A stretch of 64,000 nt of DNA from an uncultured Ruegeria sp. GTDB lineage: Bacteria > Pseudomonadota > Alphaproteobacteria > Rhodobacterales > Rhodobacteraceae. Positions within the stretch are counted from its first letter, which is position 1, and every line of letters begins with the position of its first letter. Shown here piece by piece: positions 1 through 7,865 of the stretch. Position numbers and translations under genes: made by a program. Under the pieces are notes generated by a model. That model had not been told where the DNA came from, ran no database searches, and saw only the letters and a program-made list of their open reading frames with translations. Location: assembly GCF_947497005.1 (NCBI RefSeq), contig NZ_CANMFF010000016.1:1-64000 (forward strand). Direction: 5' to 3'.

Positions 1-362
1 CTTTCGCATTCGTTTGCTCCTTCGAAAAGTTGAGCAAACTCTACATCAGAGCGAGGGAAGTTTCGGGGGGCAGGTCATCCTCAAAATCTCTAAACTAGTC
101 ACAAGACAATAGTTTCCACCCCTGTTAGGAGTTAACTTAGAACTTGTATGGAAGTCTGTCGCCCAGCAAAAAAACAGTAAACGGGTAGAATATTTGGCTG
201 AACCCGATCAGGTAACTCATAGTCAGTTTGAACTGACGAGTTAGTTCCCGGTATCAATCCGTCGCTGTCTACAGGCCATTCGAAACTAGCCACCTCTTTG
301 GCGGGTATGTTGGCGGGTAGCTGGTAAAAACCGCCATTTTTTCCAATGAATTCAAAGGAAAG
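1..362. other. Gene-free stretch beside the tRNA
   Basis: I see no convincing coding frame in this stretch, which lies on the 3' side of the minus-strand tRNA-Arg. Visible structures are an 8-bp stem (GTTTGCTC at 12-19 with GAGCAAAC at 32-39), a near-perfect palindrome of GTCAGTT/AACTGAC at 222-237 with outer AACTC/GAGTT arms, and two direct copies of TGGCGGGTA at about 300-308 and 312-320. tRNA 3' flanks are common integration sites, but no integrase gene or copy of the tRNA end is visible here. Confidence 0.6.
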
Positions 363-439
363 TGGCGGACCGAGGAGGATTCGAACCCCCGACCCCTTGA
401 TTCGTAGTCAAGTACTCTATCCAGCTGAGCTATCGGTCC
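363..439 (-). tRNA. tRNA-Arg (anticodon ACG)
   Basis: Read on the minus strand, the cloverleaf folds with a GGACCGA/TCGGTCC acceptor stem, a GCTC D stem, a TTGA/TCAA anticodon stem with loop CTACGAA, and a T arm with the TTCGAAT loop. The discriminator base is G and the terminal CCA is encoded (363-365). Anticodon ACG is normally edited to ICG and reads CGU, CGC and CGA arginine codons. It stands alone between a gene-free flank and the sensor kinase gene. Confidence 0.97.
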
Positions 440-503
440 GCGTTGGTGAGGCGGTGTTTAGACCTGCCGCTCGAGACGCGCAAGTCGATTCTTCAAAAAA
501 AAA

Positions 504-1886
504 TTAAAAAGTCATATCCCCACGGGGCAGGCTTATTTCAAATATGGTTCCCTCGGGTCCGGTCTCTTTCAATGCCAGATCACCACCGTGCCCACGCACC
601 AGTTCCTGAGAGATTGCCAAGCCCAAACCAGAGCCACCCTTTCGAACCCCGCCTTGAAACGGAGTAAACAGGTTTTCGCGCGCTTTTGGCGGAAGGCCTG
701 GCCCCGTGTCGCGAATTTCAATGCACCAGGTGTCATCATATTCACATCCGGCAATGGTGACTCGCCCAGGTTTTCCCGAAGCCACCAGAGCCTGTCTCGC
801 GTTTCGCACGAGGTTCATGATGACACGGTACAATTGCTCGGGATCCGCGCGGGCGACAAGGTCCTCGGACACTTCGTTCACGATCTCAACGCAGGCATCG
901 GCGACAGCAAGCTGTTCACTGGCCGCAATATCCGCTGCGATCGATCGCAACGGAACCATTGTCAGGGTGGGTGCGGGCTCTTCAGCGCGACCGAAAGCCA
1001 ACGTGCTTTCACACAAAGACACCGCGCGCGTGATGGAGTTCACCAGTTTCGGTGCCATTCGCCGCACCAGCGGGTCATCACTGGATTCGATCCTGTCCGT
1101 GAACAATTGCGCCGATGTCAGAATGTTGCGTAAATCATGACTGACCTTGGCAACTGCACCCCCCAACTGCGCAAGCCTCTCGCGTTGTTTGAGCGCCTGA
1201 GTCAGATCGGTCTGAAGCATTTTCAGCGCCTCTTCGGCTTCACGCAGTTCCGTCACCTTGGAATTCGGTGAGATAACGCCACGCGCGTCTTCCGGCGCGC
1301 TGGCATAGCGCTGCATATACCCGACAACGCTTTTGATAGGCCGCACAAGAACAACTCGTACAGCAAGAAACAGAAAGAACGCAGTGATGATGGATATCAC
1401 AAAGGACAGACCCAGAATGCGCAGACCGTAGTCAACCATCGCCATGCGCAACGGTGTGCTGTCTGCGGTGACTTCGATCAGCAGCCCTGCGCCCTTGACC
1501 GGCTCCCCGATGACCCGGATGACTTCATTCTCGGGTGTAAAAATCCGGCTGATCGCATCCCGGATCAGAATCCATGGGCTCGCATCCCGTAAATCGAACG
1601 TTTTGGCAATCTGGTTCGGAATCGGTGACGACAACATCAGTTGCCGGACTTCATCACGTCGCAATACCACGTTGTAGACGCCTGCATTTGCCAGCAGTTC
1701 CGCCTCGAGATCTTCGGCCAGCATATCGTCTGCCAGCAAAGCCAGAGACGCGATCTGGGCGCGCTCCAGCCGGTTCAGCAGAAAATCCTCTCGGAACCGG
1801 GCAATCGAAGGGACAAAGATCAGGATTTCGGCCAACATGACGAAGACCGTCGTCAGGATCAGAAATCGGCCCGACAGCGAATTCAA
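504..1886 (-). CDS. Two-component sensor histidine kinase (orphan)
   Basis: A 460-residue membrane-bound histidine kinase. It has a first membrane segment near residues 8-29, a periplasmic sensor region to about 152, a second membrane segment near 155-180 and a HAMP-like linker. The phosphoacceptor motif SHDLRN contains His250. The ATPase domain has the N box around 358-367, DTGPGLP at 393-399 and GGSGLGLAI at 417-425. It starts 17 bp after the flavin oxidoreductase gene and ends an apparent three-gene operon with the TVP38-type gene. No response regulator gene lies nearby, so its partner must be encoded elsewhere. The signal sensed is unknown; the operon suggests a redox or envelope cue, which is inference. 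Confidence 0.9.
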   Translation of the reverse strand: MNSLSGRFLILTTVFVMLAEILIFVPSIARFREDFLLNRLERAQIASLALLADDMLAEDLEAELLANAGVYNVVLRRDEVRQLMLSSPIPNQIAKTFDLRDASPWILIRDAISRIFTPENEVIRVIGEPVKGAGLLIEVTADSTPLRMAMVDYGLRILGLSFVISIITAFFLFLAVRVVLVRPIKSVVGYMQRYASAPEDARGVISPNSKVTELREAEEALKMLQTDLTQALKQRERLAQLGGAVAKVSHDLRNILTSAQLFTDRIESSDDPLVRRMAPKLVNSITRAVSLCESTLAFGRAEEPAPTLTMVPLRSIAADIAASEQLAVADACVEIVNEVSEDLVARADPEQLYRVIMNLVRNARQALVASGKPGRVTIAGCEYDDTWCIEIRDTGPGLPPKARENLFTPFQGGVRKGGSGLGLAISQELVRGHGGDLALKETGPEGTIFEISLPRGDMTF

Positions 1887-1903
1887 ATTGCGCCCTCCTC
1901 AAG

Positions 1904-3322
1904 TCAGGGAATCCAGCGCTGGACGAACCTGACCACCCGTTTAACTGTCTGATTCTCAAACAGCCTTGGCGAGAAATAAGCACCCGCCACGCGTTTGTTA
2001 AGCTCTCCGATCGTCGGATAGGGCGAAACCATAGCTGCAATCTGCCCCATCTTCAGGTTATTGGCCAAAGCCAACGACCACAAGTTGATCAACTCACCCG
2101 CCTGATGCCCAACGATTGTGGCGCCGACGGGTCGGCCATTCACCACCATGACTTTGATAAAGCCATTGGTTTTGCGCTCAGCAATCGCCCGGTCATTGTG
2201 GTGATAGTCAAAGCGCGCGATTTCGAGCTTTTCGCCATGTGCTTCGCGTGCCTGTGCTTCGGTCAGTCCGACCTGTGCCAGTTCAGGGTCGGTATAAGTT
2301 GCCCATGGAATATGCGTCGTTTTCGCCTTGGACGGCAGACCGAACAGGGCTGATCGAATGATGATGCCCGCATGATATCCTGCTACATGGGTGAATTGCA
2401 GTCCGCCCGCCACGTCGCCAATCGCATAGACCCGACGGTTCGTCGTGCGCAGGGCGTCATCCGTCTTGAGTCCGGTTCTCGTGCGATCAATTCCAGCCGC
2501 TTCTAGATTCAGACGTTCAATATTGGCTTTGCGTCCGGCAGCGATCAAAAGGTGAGAGCCACGATGAATATCGCCGTTTTCGGTCACGACCTCCACGGCG
2601 CCTTCTTTCCCACGAATCTGCGCAACCATGGCGTTTTCGTGAATGGCCACACCTTCGTTGCGCAAGGCATCCAGCACCACAGACGCCGCCTCGGGGTCGT
2701 CTTTACCCAAAGCCTGGAAACCTTCGACAACCGTTACCTTGCTGCCAAGGCGCAGATGGGCCTGTGCCATCTCCATGCCGATCGGGCCACCGCCAATTAT
2801 CAGCAGGTGATCTGGCCGCTCTCGCAAATCAAAGATGGTCTCGTTCGTATAGTGCGGCACCGCGTCCAACCCCGGAATGGGTGGCACCAACGGTGAAGAA
2901 CCGGTCGCAATAACGATGCGACGCGCGGTGATGACATGATCCCCAGCCTGCACCTGTTCAGAGGATATGAAGGTGCCGTATTCGCGGATAACCTTCACGC
3001 CAAAGCCTTCGAACCGTTCCTGACTGTCCATTGGTTCGATCTGGGCGATCACGTCATGCACATGATCCTTTGCGGCGGCATAATCGACCTGAGGGCTCGT
3101 ATCCGCGACGCCAAACGCGGCGGAATGCGCCTGCCCAAAGGCGGCCTTGCCACTTGCGATCAGCGCTTTTGACGGGACGCAGCCGAAATTCAGGCAATCG
3201 CCCCCCATCTTATGCCCTTCCAGCAGAACGACATCTGCGCCCATCTGACTGGCCCCGGCGGCAACGGACAACCCGCCGGACCCGGCACCAATGACCAGGA
3301 GGTCCGTTTTCAGTTCCTTCAT
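1904..3322 (-). CDS. FAD-dependent pyridine nucleotide-disulfide oxidoreductase
   Basis: A 472-residue flavoprotein of the dihydrolipoamide dehydrogenase/mercuric reductase family. Visible features are the N-terminal FAD fold GAGSGG (12-17), the redox-active disulfide CLNFGC (Cys43 and Cys48), the NAD(P)H fold GGGPIG (177-182) and the second FAD motif AIGDVAG near residue 300. The C-terminal dimerisation domain reads SPYPTIGE where lipoamide dehydrogenases carry the catalytic HxHPT motif. It is therefore probably not the E3 subunit of 2-oxoacid dehydrogenases. It also lacks the C-terminal cysteine pair of mercuric reductase. The gene is only 3 bp downstream of the TVP38-type gene, a pairing seen in other proteobacteria. 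The substrate is unknown. Confidence 0.88.
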   Translation of the reverse strand: MKELKTDLLVIGAGSGGLSVAAGASQMGADVVLLEGHKMGGDCLNFGCVPSKALIASGKAAFGQAHSAAFGVADTSPQVDYAAAKDHVHDVIAQIEPMDSQERFEGFGVKVIREYGTFISSEQVQAGDHVITARRIVIATGSSPLVPPIPGLDAVPHYTNETIFDLRERPDHLLIIGGGPIGMEMAQAHLRLGSKVTVVEGFQALGKDDPEAASVVLDALRNEGVAIHENAMVAQIRGKEGAVEVVTENGDIHRGSHLLIAAGRKANIERLNLEAAGIDRTRTGLKTDDALRTTNRRVYAIGDVAGGLQFTHVAGYHAGIIIRSALFGLPSKAKTTHIPWATYTDPELAQVGLTEAQAREAHGEKLEIARFDYHHNDRAIAERKTNGFIKVMVVNGRPVGATIVGHQAGELINLWSLALANNLKMGQIAAMVSPYPTIGELNKRVAGAYFSPRLFENQTVKRVVRFVQRWIP

Positions 3323-3325
3323 GGT

Positions 3326-4084
3326 TCAGCCGTCCTTTTTCGCGCGCAGCGCTTTGACAACGATGGGCAACGCGGCCAATACACACAACCCGATGATCGG
3401 CCCGATCACAAACGGCTCCCACAGCAACGAGACATCAGGGGTTTCTCCACGGTCGAACACCCCGCCCAACCCGACCCCGATCCATGTGTACACAATTCCT
3501 CCGGGGATGATGCCCAGCGCGGTGGTCAAAAGGAAATTGCGGAACTTCACACCGACCAGAGCCGGCACAAGATTGGCAACAAAGAAAGGTACGACCGGCA
3601 CCAGACGCAACAGGAACAGTACCGAGATTTCATTTTCCCGCAGCCCGTCTTTGAGCTTTTTGATCGTCCCTTTGGAAGATTCCAGCCGCGACGTCAGTGC
3701 TTCGCCCAATCCCCAGCGTGCCGCCAGGAAAATTGCCGACGCGCCAATAGTGGCGGAGACAACATTGAATACCGTTCCAGCAAACAGACCGAAAAGAAAG
3801 CCGCCCGTCATCGATGCCACCGCAGCACCCGGCAGTGAAAAGGCCACTATGACAATGTAGATGGCAACAAAAGCGGCCACCATGACCCAGTAGTGATCGT
3901 CTCGCCATGCCAAAAGCGACTCGCGATTGTCCCGCAAGGTCTCGAAGGTCAGGTAATCCCCAAGCGTAAAGAAACCGACAACGGCAATCCCAAGGATTAC
4001 AAGCAAAGGAACATGGCGCGCAAACCCGTTGCGCGATGCCTGTGTTGTTTCGGACATCGAATTTTCCGGCTGTTTTTGTTTCAT
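3326..4084 (-). CDS. TVP38/TMEM64 (DedA-like) membrane protein
   Basis: A 252-residue polytopic inner-membrane protein of the SNARE-associated/VTT family (TVP38/TMEM64). It has about five to six hydrophobic segments, and the conserved central region includes the sequence around ALPGAAV and GFLFGLFAGT. Family members act in membrane lipid or polyprenyl-phosphate movement, but no exact substrate can be assigned. I chose ATG 4084; ATG 4057 is an alternative giving 243 residues, and a TTG at 4123 is less likely. A five-codon reading frame preceded by AGGAGG ends on a TGA that overlaps ATG 4084, which could couple translation. This is the first gene of an operon with the flavoprotein and the kinase. 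Confidence 0.85.
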   Translation of the reverse strand: MKQKQPENSMSETTQASRNGFARHVPLLVILGIAVVGFFTLGDYLTFETLRDNRESLLAWRDDHYWVMVAAFVAIYIVIVAFSLPGAAVASMTGGFLFGLFAGTVFNVVSATIGASAIFLAARWGLGEALTSRLESSKGTIKKLKDGLRENEISVLFLLRLVPVVPFFVANLVPALVGVKFRNFLLTTALGIIPGGIVYTWIGVGLGGVFDRGETPDVSLLWEPFVIGPIIGLCVLAALPIVVKALRAKKDG

Positions 4085-4256
4085 CTTGAGCCCAACATGC
4101 GCCGCCCGCCCTCCTAACGACAACAGGGTTCACGGGGCCTTGATCCAAGTAGCCGCGAATGTGAGGGTTTCAGTCGATAAACGAGTGTTTTGAAATGTTT
4201 TCGTCGGCCAGTGTACAGAATTGTTGCAAAAGCCGCGAAAACCCGGCTGTTGGGGT

Positions 4257-4285
4257 TTGACTTACCCCCCGCTTAGCAGTAGAGG
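4257..4285 (+). promoter_or_regulatory. Putative rpmH promoter
   Basis: TTGACT (4257-4262) is followed after 17 bp by TAGAGG (4280-4285), about 70 bp before rpmH. The -35 is good and the -10 is weak, so the assignment is tentative. Confidence 0.45.
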
Positions 4286-4354
4286 ACGGGCTTCGAACAC
4301 TAGGGCCAGGCGAATCCGCGCCGCACCCCACCGCTATTGATTGGAGACGGAGCG

Positions 4355-4489
4355 ATGAAACGCACCTATCAGCCTTCGAACCTGGTTCGCAAACGCCGCC
4401 ACGGTTTCCGCGCGCGCATGGCCACCAAGGCCGGCCGCAAGATCCTGAACGCGCGCCGTGCACGCGGCCGCAAATCGCTGAGCGCGTAA
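4355..4489 (+). CDS. rpmH: 50S ribosomal protein L34
   Basis: A 44-residue basic protein beginning [18 protein letters not shown] and ending GRKSLSA, matching L34 along its whole length. It is part of the large ribosomal subunit. A GGAGACGGAGCG ribosome-binding stretch precedes the ATG. It is followed 19 bp later by rnpA and then yidD and yidC, the usual rpmH-rnpA-yidD-yidC order, here with several genes inserted before yidC. Confidence 0.98.
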
Positions 4490-4508
4490 ACCGCTTACCG
4501 ATCAGGTT

Positions 4509-4940
4509 ATGAACATGACGCCGCCGGAGGCCCCTGTGGATGGTAAGAACCACCCCGGGAACACGCCCCCGGCGGCGTCCGTTTGTGCGCCTGAACCTTT
4601 GATCGTCCTGAAGAAACGTTCCGACTTTCTGAAAGCTGCTCGCGCACGCAGGCAGGGTACGTCTTCGATGATGGTGCAGGCCCGCAAACGGGAAGCGGAC
4701 GAAGCCTGTGGCATTCGCGTCGGCTTCACCTGTTCGAAGAAAGTTGGCAATGCGGTGGCCCGCAATCGCGCCAAACGCCGCCTGCGCGAAGCCGCGCGGG
4801 CCGTTTTGCTGGAATCTGGCCGCGATGGATGGGATTACGTGCTGATTGGACGTGCGGATGTCACGGCCAATCGCCCCTATGACGCATTGTTGGACGACTT
4901 GCGCTATGCGCTCCGCAAGGTGCACGCAGCAGGAAAATGA
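4509..4940 (+). CDS. rnpA: Ribonuclease P protein component
   Basis: A 143-residue basic protein that binds the RNase P RNA and helps remove 5' leaders from pre-tRNAs. The family signature around VGNAVARNRAKRRLREA (the RNR motif) is clear. The first 30 or so residues, rich in Pro and Ala, extend beyond the conserved fold, so the true start could lie further downstream: ATG 4515 is in frame, and the conserved part begins near LIVLKKRSDF. It overlaps yidD by 4 bp (ATGA), implying coupled translation. Confidence 0.95.
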   Translation: MNMTPPEAPVDGKNHPGNTPPAASVCAPEPLIVLKKRSDFLKAARARRQGTSSMMVQARKREADEACGIRVGFTCSKKVGNAVARNRAKRRLREAARAVLLESGRDGWDYVLIGRADVTANRPYDALLDDLRYALRKVHAAGK

Positions 4941-5182
4941 CCTTTCTGTCACATATCGTCGCCCTGCCCGTTCGGGCGTATCGGCTGATCTTCAGCCCAT
5001 GGGTCGGCTTTAATTGCCGCTACCAGCCCACATGCTCAGCCTATGCGCTGGAGGCGCTGGAGAAACACGGTGCAGTCAAAGGATCATATCTGGCCGCTCA
5101 CCGAATTTGCCGTTGCCACCCCTGGGGCGGCGATGGGTATGATCCAGTACCCAACGGCGAGCATCACGATCCCTCGGCCTGA
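4937..5182 (+). CDS. yidD: Membrane protein insertion efficiency factor YidD
   Basis: An 81-residue protein with the family motifs FNCRYQPTCSAYALEAL near residues 28-44 and CRCHPWGGDGYDPVP near the C terminus. Members associate with the inner membrane through an amphipathic helix and assist YidC-dependent insertion. The gene overlaps rnpA by 4 bp; yidC itself is about 4.3 kb downstream on the same strand. Confidence 0.95.
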   Translation: MTFLSHIVALPVRAYRLIFSPWVGFNCRYQPTCSAYALEALEKHGAVKGSYLAAHRICRCHPWGGDGYDPVPNGEHHDPSA

Positions 5183-5249
5183 CCCCTCGTCAGACTTGAC
5201 CGGTACGCGCAGCGCCTGAACAGTTGGACCAGTTCAATCCGAGGTCCAG

Positions 5250-6866
5250 ATGACATCCCAAGCGCGCACCACCCTGCCGACGCACGACGTTTTGAACCAA
5301 CCGCCCGTGCGCGGTGATATTGACCTTTGGTCGTCTGACCCGGTGCTGCAAAACGTTGTGAGCGCAACGGGTGGGCGCGTTGCGGAACTGGCAGCGTATG
5401 GCAAAACGCTCGGAACAGAAGAAACGCGGGTGGTGGGGCGCGAAGCGAACCGGCACCCACCCGAACTGCGTCTGTTCGATCAGGGCGGGAGGCGTCTGGA
5501 CGAGGTACGGTTCCACCCTGCCTATCATCAGATGATGCAGATCAGTCAATCCGCCGGCTATGCCGCCCTGGCCTGGGACGGGCAGCCCGGAGGGCATGCG
5601 ACCCACGCGGCGATGGTCTATTTGGCCGGGCAGGTCGAACCCGGTCATTGCTGCCCGATGACCATGACCTACGCGGCAATACCGGCACTCGCCGCCACTG
5701 AACACATTGCATCACTCTGGCAGCAAAAACTTGAGGCCCGCCACTACGACCCTTCTGTCAAACCGATCGGGCAGAAGACCAGCGCAACGCTGGGCATGGC
5801 CATGACCGAGAAACAGGGCGGCTCAGATATCCGCGCCAACACAACCGTCGCGACCCGCGATGGAGATCTCTGGCGCTTGCGCGGGCACAAATGGTTTTGC
5901 TCGGCACCGATGTCCGATGGGTTCCTTACATTGGCGCAAGCACCCGACGGGTTGACCTGTTTTCTGGTGCCCCGCTGGCTGGAAGGTAAGCGCAATGCAA
6001 TCCACCTGATGCGCCTGAAAGACAAGCTGGGCAACAAATCTAACGCGTCCGCTGAAATCGAGTATCACGACGCGTTGGCCTTCCGGTTGGGAGACGAGGG
6101 CGCGGGTGTGCGCACTATTCTGGAAATGGTGCACCACACGAGGCTCGACACGGCCATGGCCCCCGCTGGCCTGATGCGCGCAGCACTCAGCGAGGCGCAT
6201 CACTGGGTGACGCATCGCAGCGCCTTTCAGCGCCGTTTGATCGACCAGCCCCTGATGCGCGCCGTGCTGGCTGATCTTGTATTGGATTGGGAAGGCGCAT
6301 TGACCTTGGGAATGCGCGTCGCAAAAGCCTTTGACGGTCATGCACCCGAGGACAAAGCCTTTGCCCGGGTCAGCGTCGCGTTGGCCAAGTTCGTGAACAA
6401 CAAGCGCTGTCCGGTCGTCGTGGTCGAAGCGATGGAGGTGCTGGGCGGCATGGGTTACGTCGAAGATACCCCCCTGCCTCTGATCTATCGCGAAGCGCCT
6501 TTGAACAGCATTTGGGAAGGGTCAGGCAACGTGATCTGTCTGGACGTCCTGCGCACTCTGGCGCGCGATCCGCTAGCTGCAGAGGTACTGCAGGCAGAAC
6601 TGGATTCTGCGACAGGCGTAGACAGGGGATATGACGCAGCTCTGGCCGAGCATCGCGACCGCTGGCCAAGTCTACCGCCCGAGGCTGAAGCGCGGTGGTA
6701 TGTTGAACGCATGGCGCTCCTGCTGACGGCCTCGCAATTGCTGCGTCGAGCGCCGGGCGCCGTGGCGGACGGTTTCATTGCCACGCGCCTTTCTGCGGAA
6801 AGCGGCCGCATTCCAGGTTCGGTCGCCGGGTTGGACACCGATGCTTTGCTTGCCCGCCTTGGCTGA
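5250..6866 (+). CDS. aidB: AidB-like acyl-CoA dehydrogenase
   Basis: A 538-residue flavoprotein, close to the length of E. coli AidB (541). It starts with the AidB-type segment THDVLNQPP and the LGTEETRVVGREAN region, followed by the acyl-CoA dehydrogenase middle domain (MTEKQGGSD). The C-terminal helical domain includes YREAPLNSIWEGSGNV. AidB is linked to the adaptive response to alkylating agents and binds DNA, with weak isovaleryl-CoA dehydrogenase activity. No ada or alkB gene lies nearby, so a DNA-damage role is inferred from family only. It follows yidD by 67 bp and precedes ttcA. Confidence 0.87.
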   Translation: MTSQARTTLPTHDVLNQPPVRGDIDLWSSDPVLQNVVSATGGRVAELAAYGKTLGTEETRVVGREANRHPPELRLFDQGGRRLDEVRFHPAYHQMMQISQSAGYAALAWDGQPGGHATHAAMVYLAGQVEPGHCCPMTMTYAAIPALAATEHIASLWQQKLEARHYDPSVKPIGQKTSATLGMAMTEKQGGSDIRANTTVATRDGDLWRLRGHKWFCSAPMSDGFLTLAQAPDGLTCFLVPRWLEGKRNAIHLMRLKDKLGNKSNASAEIEYHDALAFRLGDEGAGVRTILEMVHHTRLDTAMAPAGLMRAALSEAHHWVTHRSAFQRRLIDQPLMRAVLADLVLDWEGALTLGMRVAKAFDGHAPEDKAFARVSVALAKFVNNKRCPVVVVEAMEVLGGMGYVEDTPLPLIYREAPLNSIWEGSGNVICLDVLRTLARDPLAAEVLQAELDSATGVDRGYDAALAEHRDRWPSLPPEAEARWYVERMALLLTASQLLRRAPGAVADGFIATRLSAESGRIPGSVAGLDTDALLARLG

Positions 6867-6910
6867 CCCGACCACTTGCCCGGTTGCACCATCTGCTGTA
6901 GGGGCAGCGC

Positions 6911-7804
6911 ATGTTTGACGATGCAGACGATATCCACCCGCTCTTTGCCGGCGCGCCCTCGACCACCGAGTTCAAGAAATTGCGCAAGCGCATTGTTCGC
7001 CAGACCCGTGAAGCGATCGAGCAATACGGGATGGTGGATCCGTCCGCCCATGACAAGGATGGCAAACAGCCGCGCTGGCTGGTCTGCCTTTCGGGCGGCA
7101 AAGACAGTTATACATTGCTGGCCATTCTCTACGAGCTCAAATGGCGCGGATTGCTGCCGGTAGACCTGCTGGCATGCAATCTGGATCAGGGTCAGCCCGG
7201 TTTTCCGGCTACTGTTCTACCCGAGTTTCTGGACCGGACGGGTGTACCGCACCGGATCGAGTATCAGGACACTTATTCCGTTGTGATGGATAAGGTTCCA
7301 CAAGGTCGGACCTATTGCGCCCTGTGTTCGCGACTGCGCCGCGGCAACCTGTATCGCATTGCTCGGGAAGAGGGATGTTCTGCCGTCGTGCTGGGCCATC
7401 ACCGTGACGATATTCTCGAGACTTTTTTCATGAACCTTTTTCATGGCGGCCGTCTGGCCACCATGCCACCGAAACTGGTGAACGAAGAAGGCGATCTGTT
7501 TGTCTTCCGTCCGCTTGCACATGTTGCCGAAGCCGATTGCGAAAGGTTCGCCAAAGCTATGCAATATCCGATCATCCCGTGTGATCTGTGCGGCAGTCAG
7601 GACGGGCTGCAGCGGCAGCAGGTCAAACAGATTCTCGATCAATGGGAAAAGAACAGTCCGGGTCGGCGTCAGGTTATGTTCCGCGCGTTAACCAATGCGC
7701 GCCCTTCTCACCTTCTTGATCCGAAACTCTTTGATTTCGTTAATCTTTCATTGAATTTGGACAAAAAACCAGAGAATTCGAAAGAAATTCCGCTGCTGCG
7801 TTAA
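6911..7804 (+). CDS. ttcA: tRNA 2-thiocytidine(32) synthetase TtcA
   Basis: A 297-residue PP-loop ATPase that thiolates cytidine 32 in certain tRNAs, including arginine tRNAs. The ATP-binding loop SGGKDS is at 61-66. Two CxxC pairs, YCALCS (Cys136, Cys139) and CDLCG (Cys224, Cys227), supply cysteines for the iron-sulfur cluster, as in known TtcA proteins. The first ATG of the frame at 6911 is preceded by AGGGGCAGC. The next plus-strand gene is an EAL-domain protein with no obvious functional link. Confidence 0.95.
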   Translation: MFDDADDIHPLFAGAPSTTEFKKLRKRIVRQTREAIEQYGMVDPSAHDKDGKQPRWLVCLSGGKDSYTLLAILYELKWRGLLPVDLLACNLDQGQPGFPATVLPEFLDRTGVPHRIEYQDTYSVVMDKVPQGRTYCALCSRLRRGNLYRIAREEGCSAVVLGHHRDDILETFFMNLFHGGRLATMPPKLVNEEGDLFVFRPLAHVAEADCERFAKAMQYPIIPCDLCGSQDGLQRQQVKQILDQWEKNSPGRRQVMFRALTNARPSHLLDPKLFDFVNLSLNLDKKPENSKEIPLLR

Positions 7805-7865
7805 CGACTGACTCAGACTGGTTTCCTAGGCTTGGCAGGCAATTCATGCCCAAGGTCAGGACCCG

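Noticed and set aside
1904..3322. Annotation as mercuric reductase or as the E3 lipoamide dehydrogenase
   Set aside because: No C-terminal cysteine pair, no heavy-metal domain and no mer genes; the HxHPT motif of E3 is replaced by SPYPT.
4170..4952. Minus-strand frame of 260 codons opposite rpmH and rnpA
   Set aside because: Covers two certain genes on the opposite strand.
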